Shown one piece after another: positions 35,271-43,826 of a DNA stretch of 64,000 nucleotides. The translations under genes and the position numbers were made by a program. The first letter of the stretch is position 1. Each line of letters opens with the position of its first letter. This stretch comes from Pseudomonadota bacterium. GTDB lineage: Bacteria; Myxococcota_A; UBA796; GCA-2862545. The stretch spans positions 40,460-104,459 of the forward strand of contig CANNIZ010000011.1 in assembly GCA_947505245.1 (NCBI GenBank), read 5' to 3'. Below the pieces are notes generated by a model, which saw only the letters and a list, made by a program, of their open reading frames with translations, ran no database searches and was not told the origin of the DNA.

Positions 35271-35761
35271 GGCAGGACCAGCCAGGTCGGCGGGTGAGCG
35301 CGCGCGATCAGGAACCGCTCGAGGTCGTTTGCGGTGAGCACGACGGTCGCTGCGTTGTGCCCGGGGTGGACGCCGACGGGGACGTCGCCGCGGACGGAGG
35401 CGTCGAGCACGACTGCGACCGACGCGGACGGATCGTGGACCACAGCGAGCGGCGTGACGGAACCGGGCTCGACGCCCAGCGTTCGGCGGAGACGGTCCGC
35501 GCTCCCAAACGAAGGGTTGCCGCTGGTTCCGAGCAGGTAACGAACGGCGCGGAGGTCGATCTCACGATCTTCGCGCACGGTGAGGAGCCACATCCGCTCC
35601 CGCTTGTCGCGGAGGAACAGGTTCTTCAGGTGGACGCAGGCGATGTCGCCGCGCAGTTGGATCGATTCGTCGACCGTGTGGACGGGTGGATGGCGGTGCA
35701 CGGCGTAGGGCACGCCGACGGCGTCGAGCGCCGCCAGAATTGGCGTTTCGCGTGCGATCAC
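35267..35761 (-). CDS. YbaK/ProX-type aminoacyl-tRNA deacylase (PrdX-like)
   Basis: A 164-residue stand-alone editing domain. Such proteins hydrolyse misacylated tRNAs, for example Ala-tRNA-Pro. Visible: VPYAVHRHPPVHTVDES, the conserved lysine in HLKNLFLRDKR, LRRTLGVEPGSVTPLAV and a C-terminal PLHPG-like VGVHPGHNAATVVL. This is the PrdX/ProXp-ala arrangement, including the segment VRYLLGTSGNPSFGSADRL. The GTG start shares a GTGA overlap with the stop of the diheme cytochrome gene, so translation is coupled to a functionally unrelated upstream gene. Confidence 0.85.
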   Translation of the reverse strand: MIARETPILAALDAVGVPYAVHRHPPVHTVDESIQLRGDIACVHLKNLFLRDKRERMWLLTVREDREIDLRAVRYLLGTSGNPSFGSADRLRRTLGVEPGSVTPLAVVHDPSASVAVVLDASVRGDVPVGVHPGHNAATVVLTANDLERFLIARAHPPTWLVLP

Positions 35762-36456
35762 AGCGACTTCGGGCCGCCGCCTGTGACGAGGTGGCAGGTG
35801 GCGCAGGTGACGAGCACGTGCCCGTACTTGGCGCCGCGGCCGCCCGGGTTGGACACCATGACGTCGGCGAGCTCGTGTACGCCAGCGTCGAGCTCGCGTT
35901 CGGCCTGGCCGAGGTTGGGATCGCCGTCGGAACCGGGCGTCGTGATGTGGCCCGCCTGCAACAGCGCGGAGGCGTCCTTGATCGCCTGGTCGTCGGGACG
36001 GATGAGGCCCAGCCACAGCAGCTCCGCGGCCGCCTTGTGGCGCGACATCTCCCCCGCGATCCCGTCCGCCGCGTCGGGTGCGGGCGGCGAGGAGCGCATC
36101 GGCGCGATCCCGGCTTCGGCGTGGCATTCGCCGCACGCCTGCGCGATACGGCCGACGGCTTCTGCGGCGTCCGACACGTTCGTCGCGTTCGCGGCGTCGT
36201 GGGCGGCTGCCTTCACGGCGGCCTGCCGCGCGTCGTAGGTGGCCGGGAAATTCGGCCAGGGGAGCCGCCCTTCGAGCTTGGCGGCGGCTGCGTGAATCGC
36301 GTCGAGGTCACCGCGAATCGTCGCGTCCCGCGCGGCGATCGCCTCGGTGCCGTGCTCCGGCGTGACAGGCCTGGTCTCGGGGACCGACGGCAACGTCGGT
36401 GGACCCGCAGCGTCCGTGGTCGAACAGGCGATCAAGGCCATCAACAGCCAACGCAT
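35758..36456 (-). CDS. Diheme cytochrome c-like lipoprotein
   Basis: A 232-residue exported protein. The leader MRWLLMALIACS ends in a lipobox-like IAC. The mature part carries two c-type heme motifs, CGECH at mid-length and CATCH near the C-terminus, and is otherwise helical and Ala-rich, like the cytochrome c family with four-helix-type packing. It is likely periplasmic and electron-carrying; the partner is unknown. GAGGTGCG precedes the ATG at 36454-36456. It diverges from the NamZ-like gene across 46 bp and overlaps the YbaK-like gene downstream. Confidence 0.75.
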   Translation of the reverse strand: MRWLLMALIACSTTDAAGPPTLPSVPETRPVTPEHGTEAIAARDATIRGDLDAIHAAAAKLEGRLPWPNFPATYDARQAAVKAAAHDAANATNVSDAAEAVGRIAQACGECHAEAGIAPMRSSPPAPDAADGIAGEMSRHKAAAELLWLGLIRPDDQAIKDASALLQAGHITTPGSDGDPNLGQAERELDAGVHELADVMVSNPGGRGAKYGHVLVTCATCHLVTGGGPKSL

Positions 36457-36502
36457 CACGCACCTCGCGTGCTCGTATGGTAACAACACGGGGGAGGTTC
36501 CC

Positions 36503-37681
36503 GTGCGTTCCGGCCTCGAAGTGCTGCTCGATTCCCGTCTCGACCTCGTGTCCGGCCTCGCGGTCGGGCTGTGCTGCAACCACACCGCCGTCGACCGTGA
36601 GCTTCGGCACGCGATCGACCTGCTCCTCGCGAAGGGCGTAAAGCTCGTGCGCCTGTTCGGGCCGGAGCATGGCGTGCGCGCGACCGCGCAAGACATGGAG
36701 ACCGTCGACGAACACAAGGACCCGGTCACGGGCCTCCCGACGGTGTCGTTGTATGGGACGACCGAGGCGTCGCTGCACCCGCGCGAGGAGGACCTCGCGG
36801 ATCTGGACGTGCTGCTGTTCGACGTCCAGGACGTAGGCGCGCGGTACTACACGTACCAGGCGACGCTCGGGTACCTGATGGAGGTCTGCGGTCGGCTCGG
36901 GAAGCGCGTGATCGTGCTCGATCGGCCGAACCCGATCGACGGCGTGACGATCGAGGGGAACCTCGTTCAGCCCGGCTTCGAGAGCTTCATCGGCGCCTAC
37001 CCGATCGCCGTCCGGCACGGCATGACCGTGGGTGAGCTCGCGCTGTTCTTCGGCGAGAACTGCGAGGTCGCGTGCGACGTGACGGTGGTGCCGTGCGAGG
37101 GCTGGGACCGCACGAAGTGGTACGACGAAACGGACCTTCCGTGGGTGTTTCCGTCGCCGAACATGCCGACGTTGGACGCGGCGACCGTGTACCCGGGCAC
37201 GTGTTTGATCGAGGCCACGAACCTTTCGGAAGGGCGAGGGACCACGCGGCCGTTTCACCGTATCGGCGCTCCCTGGCTCGATCCGCAGCGGTTGACGGCG
37301 CTTTGCGAGGCGAGCGCCGCGAAGGCCGGTCTGGAGGGCGTTCGGTTCCGTCCGGACGCGTTCGTCCCTGGGTTTCAGAAGCACGCAGGCAAGCACTGTG
37401 CGGGAATCGAGATCCACGTCACGAACCGACGGAAGCTCGACGCGTTCCTGTTGGGGCTCGTGGTCGTCGAGGCCTGTCGCAACGCGGATCCGGAGCGGTT
37501 CGGCTGGCGGAAGGAACCGTACGAATTCGTCTCGGATCCGCCGGCCATCGACCTGCTCACCGGATCGGCGGAGTTCAGGACCGTGCTGGAAGCCGGCGGC
37601 GATATCCGGGAGTTGATGAGCGTGTGGAAGCCGCAGCTGGCGGCGTTCGTCGAGCAACGGCGGCCTTGTCTGCTTTATTGA
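36503..37681 (+). CDS. DUF1343 / NamZ-like exo-beta-N-acetylmuramidase
   Basis: A 392-residue DUF1343 protein. The founding characterised member, NamZ, removes MurNAc from the non-reducing end of peptidoglycan fragments in cell-wall recycling. Visible family blocks: GLCCNHTAVDRE, LVRLFGPEHGVRATAQDME, SLYGTTEASLHP, LLFDVQDVGARYYTYQ, VLDRPNPIDG and PSPNMPTLDAATVYPGTCL followed by EATNLSEGRGTTRPF. Unlike secreted NamZ members no signal peptide is seen from GTG 36503 (after GGAGG), so a cytoplasmic recycling role is possible. Confidence 0.85.
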   Translation: MRSGLEVLLDSRLDLVSGLAVGLCCNHTAVDRELRHAIDLLLAKGVKLVRLFGPEHGVRATAQDMETVDEHKDPVTGLPTVSLYGTTEASLHPREEDLADLDVLLFDVQDVGARYYTYQATLGYLMEVCGRLGKRVIVLDRPNPIDGVTIEGNLVQPGFESFIGAYPIAVRHGMTVGELALFFGENCEVACDVTVVPCEGWDRTKWYDETDLPWVFPSPNMPTLDAATVYPGTCLIEATNLSEGRGTTRPFHRIGAPWLDPQRLTALCEASAAKAGLEGVRFRPDAFVPGFQKHAGKHCAGIEIHVTNRRKLDAFLLGLVVVEACRNADPERFGWRKEPYEFVSDPPAIDLLTGSAEFRTVLEAGGDIRELMSVWKPQLAAFVEQRRPCLLY

Positions 37682-37705
37682 AGGGCGATCCGGGCTCTCA
37701 CGCAT

Positions 37706-37947
37706 GAGGCGTCGTCGCGCTTGCGCGCGCCAAACCGTTGTTGTTGTCCCACGTGGTTCCTGGGCGCTTGCCCACCCTCGCACTCGCGCAGGTCCGCTGG
37801 CGTTGTGGAGGGTCTGGGCGTCTTCGTAGGGCGGCGGACCCGCGTTCGCGCGAGGGACATGTTTTCGGCCCAACCGGCCGATCGTCGTGGCAGGAGGCGG
37901 CCTATTGGTCGAACGTCCTCGACGGAAGCGTCCCGCGACGACGCCTC
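37706..37947. repeat. 14-bp perfect inverted-repeat pair bounding ~240 bp
   Basis: GAGGCGTCGTCGCG at 37706-37719 recurs as its exact reverse complement at 37934-37947. The pair would bound a 242-bp unit with no coding potential, the size and form of a MITE-like element, but no target-site duplication is evident at the outer edges. Confidence 0.4.
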
Positions 37948-38155
37948 GCGCGCAGTCCTCGACCCTCGTGTGGAGCGTGGGTTCGCCGCCTTTGAGCGAG
38001 GCCGCGACTTCCGGCAACGCCAGCGAACCCATGCGGAGCACGAGGGCGCCAAGCGCTCGCCGACGATCGGGCGCCGTCGACCCGTAGGGCGCGCGGCAGG
38101 TACTCCGAGGCCTCCAATTCGGAAACGAGCGCGACCACATTCCGAATGCGGTGAA

Positions 38156-38217
38156 GGCCCCCACTCGGGGGGCCGGGGCAAAGCCCCAGGCGGGTGGGGA
38201 GGCCTGCGCAGCAGGCC
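38156..38217. terminator. Cluster of three hairpins between convergent genes
   Basis: GGCCCCC-ACTC(G)-GGGGGCC at 38156-38174, GGGGC-AAA-GCCCC at 38175-38187 and GGCCTGC-GCA-GCAGGCC at 38201-38217. They sit just past the stop of the minus-strand ten-gene operon, within the convergent gap, where bidirectional termination is expected. No T-tract is present. Confidence 0.4.
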
Positions 38218-38222
38218 GGGAA

Positions 38223-39302
38223 TCAAGGCAATGCAGGAAGGTCCGCCACGAACAACCGGTCGAACGACCGCTCCCGATCGATCTTCTTCCCCTGCGCTAC
38301 GACCGCGAGCTGCACGCGTCCGTCGGACATCGCGACGTCGAGGTCACCGTTTCCGACCGTTCCAAGCTCGAGGATCGCTACCTTTGTCGGGTCGGCGACG
38401 CGCACCGCGGCGATCGGGTCGAGCTTCTCGTCGTCATCCGAAACAAACACGATGTGCGAGCTGTCCGGCGTCCACGACGGACCGGTCGCGTTTGGCTTGA
38501 CGCCCTTCGCGAGCAACGTCGGCACGGCGCCTGGCCTGGGTTCGACGACGTAGAGATCGAACCGCCCGACGTCGTCGTGGTTCGCGTAGAACGCGACGCG
38601 GCTCCCATCAGGCGCGTAGCTGGGTCGGAGCTGGCTGCGGTCCCAATCGGTGAGTCGCACGGCCTTTTCGGTGAGGTTCGGCAGGAGCCAGAGGTTGTCG
38701 CCGTTGGCGCTGTGGCCGACGTAGACGATCTTCGACGAGTCGCTCGACCACGAGGGGAACAGCTCGCTGGCGGTCGGGTCGTCGGAAAGGCGCCGGGGAG
38801 GCTGCTCCAACGCCTGGACGTCGAGCAAGTACAGGTCGCCCTGGCCGGTGCGCGCGCTGGTGAACACGACCCAGCGCCCGTCGGGTGACCACCGCGGGCC
38901 GCCGTCCGCGCCGGGGGAAGGGGCGAGGGCGCTGCCGCCGCCGAGGTACAGGTCGTAGTCCTGGAGATCGTTGCTCGCGGCGTACACGAACCGTGTCCCG
39001 ACCGACGCCGGTGACCACTCGAGGTCGTCTACCACGGCACCCGGCTTCGCCGCGCTGCCAAAACCCGACGTCATCGCGCTCGCGCCGGGACGGACCGCGG
39101 GCATGACCTTCATGAACGAGCCGGTTTTTGGATCGCCCTGGTAGAGTTCGACGATTTGCTTTTCGTGGTAGTTCGCTTCGTACGCGAGCTTCTTCCCGTC
39201 GGGCGACCAGCTTGGCGCCTGGAGGTTTGCGCCGTCTCGGGAGCCAAGCTCGCGCAGGGCCTGGGCAGACGCGAGCGATACGAACAGCACAAGTGCGGTC
39301 AT
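38223..39302 (-). CDS. Periplasmic TolB-like PD40 beta-propeller protein
   Basis: A 359-residue exported protein: signal peptide MTALVLFVSLASAQA, then six WD40-like/PD40 repeats of the TolB type (SWSPDGKKLAYE, RWSPDGRWVVFTSA, SWSSDSSKIVYVG, SYAPDGSRVAFYA, SWTPDSSHIVFVSDD). TolB itself has an extra N-terminal domain that is missing here, so this is a stand-alone propeller, probably a protein-binding scaffold in the periplasm. Last gene of a ten-gene minus-strand run, seven bases after the barrel-like protein gene, with GAGG before the ATG. Confidence 0.75.
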   Translation of the reverse strand: MTALVLFVSLASAQALRELGSRDGANLQAPSWSPDGKKLAYEANYHEKQIVELYQGDPKTGSFMKVMPAVRPGASAMTSGFGSAAKPGAVVDDLEWSPASVGTRFVYAASNDLQDYDLYLGGGSALAPSPGADGGPRWSPDGRWVVFTSARTGQGDLYLLDVQALEQPPRRLSDDPTASELFPSWSSDSSKIVYVGHSANGDNLWLLPNLTEKAVRLTDWDRSQLRPSYAPDGSRVAFYANHDDVGRFDLYVVEPRPGAVPTLLAKGVKPNATGPSWTPDSSHIVFVSDDDEKLDPIAAVRVADPTKVAILELGTVGNGDLDVAMSDGRVQLAVVAQGKKIDRERSFDRLFVADLPALP

Positions 39303-39309
39303 GGGGTCC

Positions 39310-40497
39310 TCAAAAGGCGATCGAGACGTTGGGCATGAAGCGAAATCCGGTGGCGGTGAACCCGCGCGCGTCGTCCGCGAGGACGAAATCGACGCCTTGT
39401 CCGTCGCGTAGACGGGCGACGCCATGGTCTGGCAGGCGGCCGAACGCCTCCTCGCCGATCACTTTGACGCCGATGCCGAGCGTTCTCTTCCGTGAACGGT
39501 CGATGTAGTCGATGGAGAGCTCGGCGAGCGCGACGTTCGCGAGGCCGGTCCCGTAGACGATGAGCTCGGCCGGGCCGTCGTTTGTGCAGGTAAAACCGTC
39601 ACCGTTGGAGAGGCAGCTGCGCTCGACGCCCGGGATCTGGGTCAGGCGCCAGCCGAGCGACGGGCGGATCACGAGAGCGCCGGAGTTGGCGAGCTCGTAG
39701 CCGAGGCGGGCGCCGACGGACCAGCCTTCGCTCGAGAACAGGATCTGCCCCTGCGCCGAGTCGTACCAGGTCGGCGCCCAGTCGACGAAGACGCCGGCCA
39801 ACAGCCCCGCGAACGGTTGCGTCACGGCGCCGTGGAGCGACACCGATGGCTGAAGGTTCGCGACCTGAGGGCCGAACCAGTTCGCGAAGCCGACACCGAG
39901 CTCGAATTTTGCGAGCTGCGCGTTTGCAAAGCCCGAGCCCGCGAGCTGGCTCGAGCTGCGCGTGACCGAGACGCGCTCCCCGGCCACGACGGTGACGGGC
40001 TCACCGTTGAGCTGGTAGTCGCCGATCGGAAGCGACAACACGACAGGGAAAGTTCGCTTCTTGCTGGTCTTGGCGTCCAGGCGCCCAAGAAATGCTCGGA
40101 GCTCCGGGTCGATCGGCGGAAACACCGGCTCCAGATCGAGCTTGCCGGCGAAGCCCGGGTACGGGGGTACGACCTCGACCTCCCCGAACTGCTCGCGGAG
40201 AAACTGCGCATACGACGCGGCCTGGTAGAGCTGATCATCGTCCCGCGCGAACGTCTGAGCGCGCTCGGCGGCGTCGCTCGCGCCTGCGACGTCGAGCAGC
40301 GCGTACCTCACGGTAGCGATGAGGTACCAGACCTCGGGGTCGATAGCCCCGTCCGGAAGGGCGGCGGCGCCCTCCAACTCCTTGAGAGCGTCGGGGTACC
40401 AGCCCTTCTTCAAGAAGAACTTCGCCTGTGACACGTGGCCGGCCACGTCGTCGGCACGTGCGTCCTCGGCCCACAACATGAGCATGGAGGCGATCAT
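39310..40497 (-). CDS. Exported protein with TPR-like N-region and outer-membrane barrel-like C-region
   Basis: A 395-residue protein. A short signal peptide (MIASMLMLWAEDARA) is followed by TPR-like helices (about 20-110: AKFFLKKGWYPDALKELEGAA, ALLDVAGASDAAERAQTFA), a PEGA-like segment (LPIGDYQLNGEPVTVVAGE, about 160-185), and a C-terminal half of alternating hydrophobic beta strands ending in Phe (NVSIAF), the usual signature of an outer-membrane beta barrel. Its ATG overlaps the stop of the upstream ATPase gene (ATGA), which ties it to the ABC importer. No family name recognised with certainty. Confidence 0.6.
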   Translation of the reverse strand: MIASMLMLWAEDARADDVAGHVSQAKFFLKKGWYPDALKELEGAAALPDGAIDPEVWYLIATVRYALLDVAGASDAAERAQTFARDDDQLYQAASYAQFLREQFGEVEVVPPYPGFAGKLDLEPVFPPIDPELRAFLGRLDAKTSKKRTFPVVLSLPIGDYQLNGEPVTVVAGERVSVTRSSSQLAGSGFANAQLAKFELGVGFANWFGPQVANLQPSVSLHGAVTQPFAGLLAGVFVDWAPTWYDSAQGQILFSSEGWSVGARLGYELANSGALVIRPSLGWRLTQIPGVERSCLSNGDGFTCTNDGPAELIVYGTGLANVALAELSIDYIDRSRKRTLGIGVKVIGEEAFGRLPDHGVARLRDGQGVDFVLADDARGFTATGFRFMPNVSIAF

Positions 40498-41279
40498 GCG
40501 GCCACCAGGCCCGACGCCGCGAGCAGCCGGATGGCGTAGGGGTGGCGACCGGTGAGGTCGACCTTGTGGGTGCGCGCGCCGCGGAGCCAGTCGGTCGAGA
40601 AGCTGTCGACGACCTTCCCGTCGGCCATGACCACGACGCGATGGCAGGCCCACGCGACCACCGCGAGATCGTGGCTGATCAGCACGACGGAGCAGTCCGC
40701 ACCGACGCGATCGATGAGGGTCTCGATCAGGTCGGCCTTGAGCGCCGCGTCGAGGCCGGCCGTCGGCTCGTCAGCGACGAGCAGCTTCGGGCGTGCGAGC
40801 AACACGCGAGCGAGCCCGGCGCGTCGCTGCTCACCGCCGGACAGGTGCTTGGGGAGGGCCTGTTCACGCCCGGACAGGCCGACCCGGTCCAGCACCTCCG
40901 CCACAAGCGTGACATGGGCCTCCGTCGGACGATGCGCGCGCGCCGACTCCGTAAGGAGCGCACCGATCGTGAGGTTGGGGTGGAGCATCGCCCGCGGGTC
41001 CTGAAACAGCATCTGGCAGCGCCGACGCTCCTCCCGCCAGCGCCGCTCGCCGAACGTGTCGGTGTCGCTCCCGAACAGGTGAACCGTGCCTCCGTTCCGC
41101 GGCGCGAGCCCGAGTCCGCAGCGTGCGAGCGTGGTCTTTCCGGAGCCGGACTCGCCGATCAGCGCGACGCGTTCGCCCTCCCCGACCTCGAAGTCGACTT
41201 CGTCGACGGCCGCTCGCGAGGGACGGAACAGGGTCCCAAACCGCTTTGTGAGGCCCCGGATCGACCACACCGGCGTCAT
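40494..41279 (-). CDS. Peptide/nickel-type ABC transporter ATPase (second)
   Basis: A 261-residue cytosolic ATPase. Walker A GESGSGKTT, Q-loop LFQDPRAML, signature LSGGEQRR, Walker B LLVADEP, H-loop LISHDLAV. It is shorter than OppF/DppF (about 330) and close to NikE (268); only a stub of the C-terminal peptide-transporter extension remains (GRHPYAIRLL). It should pair with the upstream ATPase to drive the two permeases. It overlaps both neighbours by four bases. Confidence 0.9.
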   Translation of the reverse strand: MTPVWSIRGLTKRFGTLFRPSRAAVDEVDFEVGEGERVALIGESGSGKTTLARCGLGLAPRNGGTVHLFGSDTDTFGERRWREERRRCQMLFQDPRAMLHPNLTIGALLTESARAHRPTEAHVTLVAEVLDRVGLSGREQALPKHLSGGEQRRAGLARVLLARPKLLVADEPTAGLDAALKADLIETLIDRVGADCSVVLISHDLAVVAWACHRVVVMADGKVVDSFSTDWLRGARTHKVDLTGRHPYAIRLLAASGLVAA

Positions 41280-42088
41280 CCGAGCCTCCCGCCGGCGATG
41301 CGCCGGGTGGCTTCGACGAGACGCCTCGCGGGGACGCTCTGCAGGCGTCCGTCGACGAGCGCGCTCGCGTCTGTGGCTTCGACCACGCGTCCCTGGTCGA
41401 GAAACAGGACCTCGTCGGCGAATCCAGGCAGGAGGCGGAGATCGTGGGTGATCATCAGCACCCCGAGCCCGCCCGCGACGAGGCGCGCGAGCTCCGCGAC
41501 GATCTCGGCCTGAATCGGGGCGTCGAGCGCGGTGGTCGGCTCGTCACAGACGAGGATCTGGTTCCCGGCGAGCAGGGCCTGCGCGATCACCACGCGCTGG
41601 GCCATGCCGCCGGAGAGCTCATGGGGGTAAAGGTCGAGCACAGGCCGCGGCTTTGAGAAGCCGGCGCGGGACATCGCGGCGCAAAGGGCGTCGTCGTCGA
41701 CGGGCGCGCTCTCGCGCAGGGCCGCCCGCACGGTCCACGAGGGATCGAGCGCGGCGCTCGCGTTCTGCGGCACGTAGCCGACCACGCGGCGAATCGCGGC
41801 GAAGTCGCGCTTCGCGAGCGACGTCTCATACGGCACGTGCGTCTTCGAGCCGATCGAGACGGTGAGGTTGCCGCTCACCACGCCAGGGTCCAGCGTCACC
41901 ATTCCGACGAGGGCCCGGGCGGTGAGTGTCTTTCCGGAGCCGCTCGCGCCGACGAGAGCGACGACCCGACCGGCCGCGAGGTCGAAGGAAACGCCGTCGA
42001 CGAGGACGCGTCCCTTGTGCTCCACGCGCAGCCCGTGCATGCAGACGCTGACAGCGGGCAGGGTGTGAATGGCTGCGGGCTCACCCAT
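41276..42088 (-). CDS. Peptide/nickel-type ABC transporter ATPase (first)
   Basis: A 270-residue ATPase. Walker A GASGSGKTLTARAL, Q-loop YVPQNASAALDP, signature ELSGGMAQRV, Walker B ILVCDEPTTALD, H-loop MITHDLRLL. The Q-loop and the SGGMAQR signature are OppD/NikD-like, and the length is nearer NikD (254). The C-terminal oligopeptide-transporter domain is absent. It starts eight bases inside the end of the upstream permease gene and overlaps the next ATPase gene by four. Confidence 0.9.
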   Translation of the reverse strand: MGEPAAIHTLPAVSVCMHGLRVEHKGRVLVDGVSFDLAAGRVVALVGASGSGKTLTARALVGMVTLDPGVVSGNLTVSIGSKTHVPYETSLAKRDFAAIRRVVGYVPQNASAALDPSWTVRAALRESAPVDDDALCAAMSRAGFSKPRPVLDLYPHELSGGMAQRVVIAQALLAGNQILVCDEPTTALDAPIQAEIVAELARLVAGGLGVLMITHDLRLLPGFADEVLFLDQGRVVEATDASALVDGRLQSVPARRLVEATRRIAGGRLG

Positions 42089-42866
42089 CCGCGCGCTCCG
42101 CGAACATCTCGGCGACCCGGCCGATCGAGCCGACGGTCGCGACGAGCAGCAGGACGGGCGTCCACGCGCTCAACACGTTGTCGTCGGCCCACCCGAACAC
42201 CAGCATGTTCCCCCACGACGGCTCGGGCTGTTGTACGCCAAAGCCTCCGATGTAGGACAGCGTGGTCTCGAGGACGACGAAGTAGCCGAACAGACCGAAC
42301 AGCTGCCGCGCGATGGCGTGGCGCGCGCCCGCCCACACGAGGTGGTAGGCGAGGATGCGCATCGGCGACAGCCCATGGGCGAGGCTCGCGAGCACGTATT
42401 CGGCGCTGCGGAGCTCTTCGATCCGCGCCCGTACGGCTTCGCCAAGCAGGGGGACGAACGACAGGCCGGCGGCGGCTGCGAGCACGTGCGGGGCGTCGCC
42501 GTAGATGGACAGCGTGAGGAGGATGAGCACGAAGCGAGGCACCGACGCGATCACGGTGAACCCGAACCGCATCGCCGCCTCGAAGGGTCCGCCGTACCAG
42601 CCCGCGATCGCGCCTGCGGGTACGCCCACGACCGCTGCGATCGCGCACGCCAGGCCTCCGGGCAACACGAACCAGCGGGCCGCGAGCAGGGCGCGCATGA
42701 ACACGTCGCGACCGAGGTGATCGGTGCCGAGCCAGTGGGCCGCGCCAGGGCCGACGTTGGCGTCCGCGATGTGTACGTCTGCGACTGGATCGTAGCCGGT
42801 CAGCGGGCCGAGGATGCCGGCCGCCAACACGAGCAGAACGACCGCGCTTGCGAGGTAGCGGCTCAT
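42081..42866 (-). CDS. ABC transporter permease, DppC/NikC-type
   Basis: A 261-residue inner-membrane permease with an N-terminal anchor helix and about five more hydrophobic segments. HWLGTDHLGRDVFMRALLAAR is the diagnostic DppC/OppC N-terminal motif. The coupling-helix region expected to touch the ATPases is VRARIEELRSAEYVLASLAHGLSPMRI, cut here for length: EELRSAEYVLASLAHG. A slot for substrate specificity cannot be read from it. Its ATG overlaps the stop of the upstream permease gene by four bases. Confidence 0.88.
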   Translation of the reverse strand: MSRYLASAVVLLVLAAGILGPLTGYDPVADVHIADANVGPGAAHWLGTDHLGRDVFMRALLAARWFVLPGGLACAIAAVVGVPAGAIAGWYGGPFEAAMRFGFTVIASVPRFVLILLTLSIYGDAPHVLAAAAGLSFVPLLGEAVRARIEELRSAEYVLASLAHGLSPMRILAYHLVWAGARHAIARQLFGLFGYFVVLETTLSYIGGFGVQQPEPSWGNMLVFGWADDNVLSAWTPVLLLVATVGSIGRVAEMFAERADG

Positions 42867-43819
42867 CGGGTGCGCCTGAGGCGCGGGTCGGCGATCGTGC
42901 GCACGACGTCGCCGATCAGGCGGACGCCTGCAACGAGGGTGGCCATCAGCAGGGTCACGCCGAGGGCGACGTTGTAGTCGCGCAATTGCGCCGCCTGCCA
43001 CAAGATGGCGCCAACGCCGTTGAGCAGCAGCACCTTCTCGAGCACGACGAGTCCGCCCGCAAAGAACGCCGCACGGCTCGTGGCGATGCCGGCGAGGGGT
43101 GCGACGAGGTTCGCGAGGATGTGAGGCAGCACGGGCTTGCCTCTCGCGCGCGCGTGATCGACATACGCGCTGCTCCGAACGTCGGTGAGGACCTCCTCGA
43201 CCTGACCGTGGACATCGGAGAGCGCGCCCGAACCCACGGCGAGCAGGGCGATCGCCAACGACGTGCGCAAGAGGGACGCCTGGTCGGGCAGCGCGAACCA
43301 GTCGGGGCGCTCGATCGCGCCGGCTTGTATCGCGCGCCACGCGAGCCCGTTGAGCGCGTTCACGCAAAGGTGCGCGAGCAGGAACAGCGGCGGCAGCGAC
43401 AACACGCTGACGAAAGGGTTGAGCCAGCGCGCGCGGCCCGCCGTGAGCGTACCGAGCGCGGTCCCGACCCCCATGCACAGCGCCATCGCCGAGAAGAAAT
43501 AGGCGGACGATCTCAGCGCCGGTCCTGCGATGACGTCGAGCACCGGCGCGCCCGGACGGTACGCGAGCGACGTCCCGAGGTCGCCCGTGCAGGCGCGGGC
43601 GAGGAACTGCAGCCAGCGCCAGACGAGCGGCTGGTCAAGGCCCCACTCCTGCTCCAGCACGGAGCGAACGTCTTCACCGTTCGGCAGCAGATCGATTGGA
43701 TCCCCGGGCGCGGCCTCGAGCAGGAGCAACACGAACGCGCTCGCGCCGGCGACGGTGGCGACGAACGCGAGCGCGTGTCCGGCGGCGTGGCGTGCGAGTG
43801 CCGCGGGTCGGGAGATCAA
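42863..43819 (-). CDS. ABC transporter permease, DppB/NikB-type
   Basis: A 318-residue permease with about six hydrophobic segments. APGDPIDLLP near the N-terminus and the periplasmic EWGLDQPLVWRWLQFL with GDLGTSLAYRPGAPV are typical of DppB/NikB. The coupling region is EEVLTDVRSSAYVDHARARG. It starts at a TTG (43817-43819) seven bases after the stop of the binding-protein gene; a G-rich ACGGGA precedes it. Confidence 0.87.
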   Translation of the reverse strand: MISRPAALARHAAGHALAFVATVAGASAFVLLLLEAAPGDPIDLLPNGEDVRSVLEQEWGLDQPLVWRWLQFLARACTGDLGTSLAYRPGAPVLDVIAGPALRSSAYFFSAMALCMGVGTALGTLTAGRARWLNPFVSVLSLPPLFLLAHLCVNALNGLAWRAIQAGAIERPDWFALPDQASLLRTSLAIALLAVGSGALSDVHGQVEEVLTDVRSSAYVDHARARGKPVLPHILANLVAPLAGIATSRAAFFAGGLVVLEKVLLLNGVGAILWQAAQLRDYNVALGVTLLMATLVAGVRLIGDVVRTIADPRLRRTR

Positions 43820-43826
43820 CGTCCCG

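Larger units (their letters stand above)
37682..38222. other. Noncoding stretch rich in inverted repeats
   Basis: The 541 bp between the convergent NamZ-like and beta-propeller genes hold no credible gene: open frames here are Arg/Pro-rich and continue as antisense of neighbours. It contains a pair of 14-base inverted repeats 214 bp apart, an 8-base inverted repeat ATTCGGAA (38117-38124)/TTCCGAAT (38140-38147), and three strong GC hairpins next to the right-hand gene. It could be a decayed mobile element, a MITE-like repeat or a structured RNA. Confidence 0.5.

Noticed and set aside
36308..38164. Long minus-strand frame running across the NamZ-like gene into the noncoding gap
   Set aside because: Composition is Arg/Pro-rich and most of it is antisense to a clear gene; the part within the gap alone shows no family motif, so it was not called a gene or a pseudogene.
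37721..38500. Plus-strand frame of 259 codons in the 37.7-38.5 kb gap
   Set aside because: Arg-rich, no ribosome site, and it runs antisense into the beta-propeller gene.
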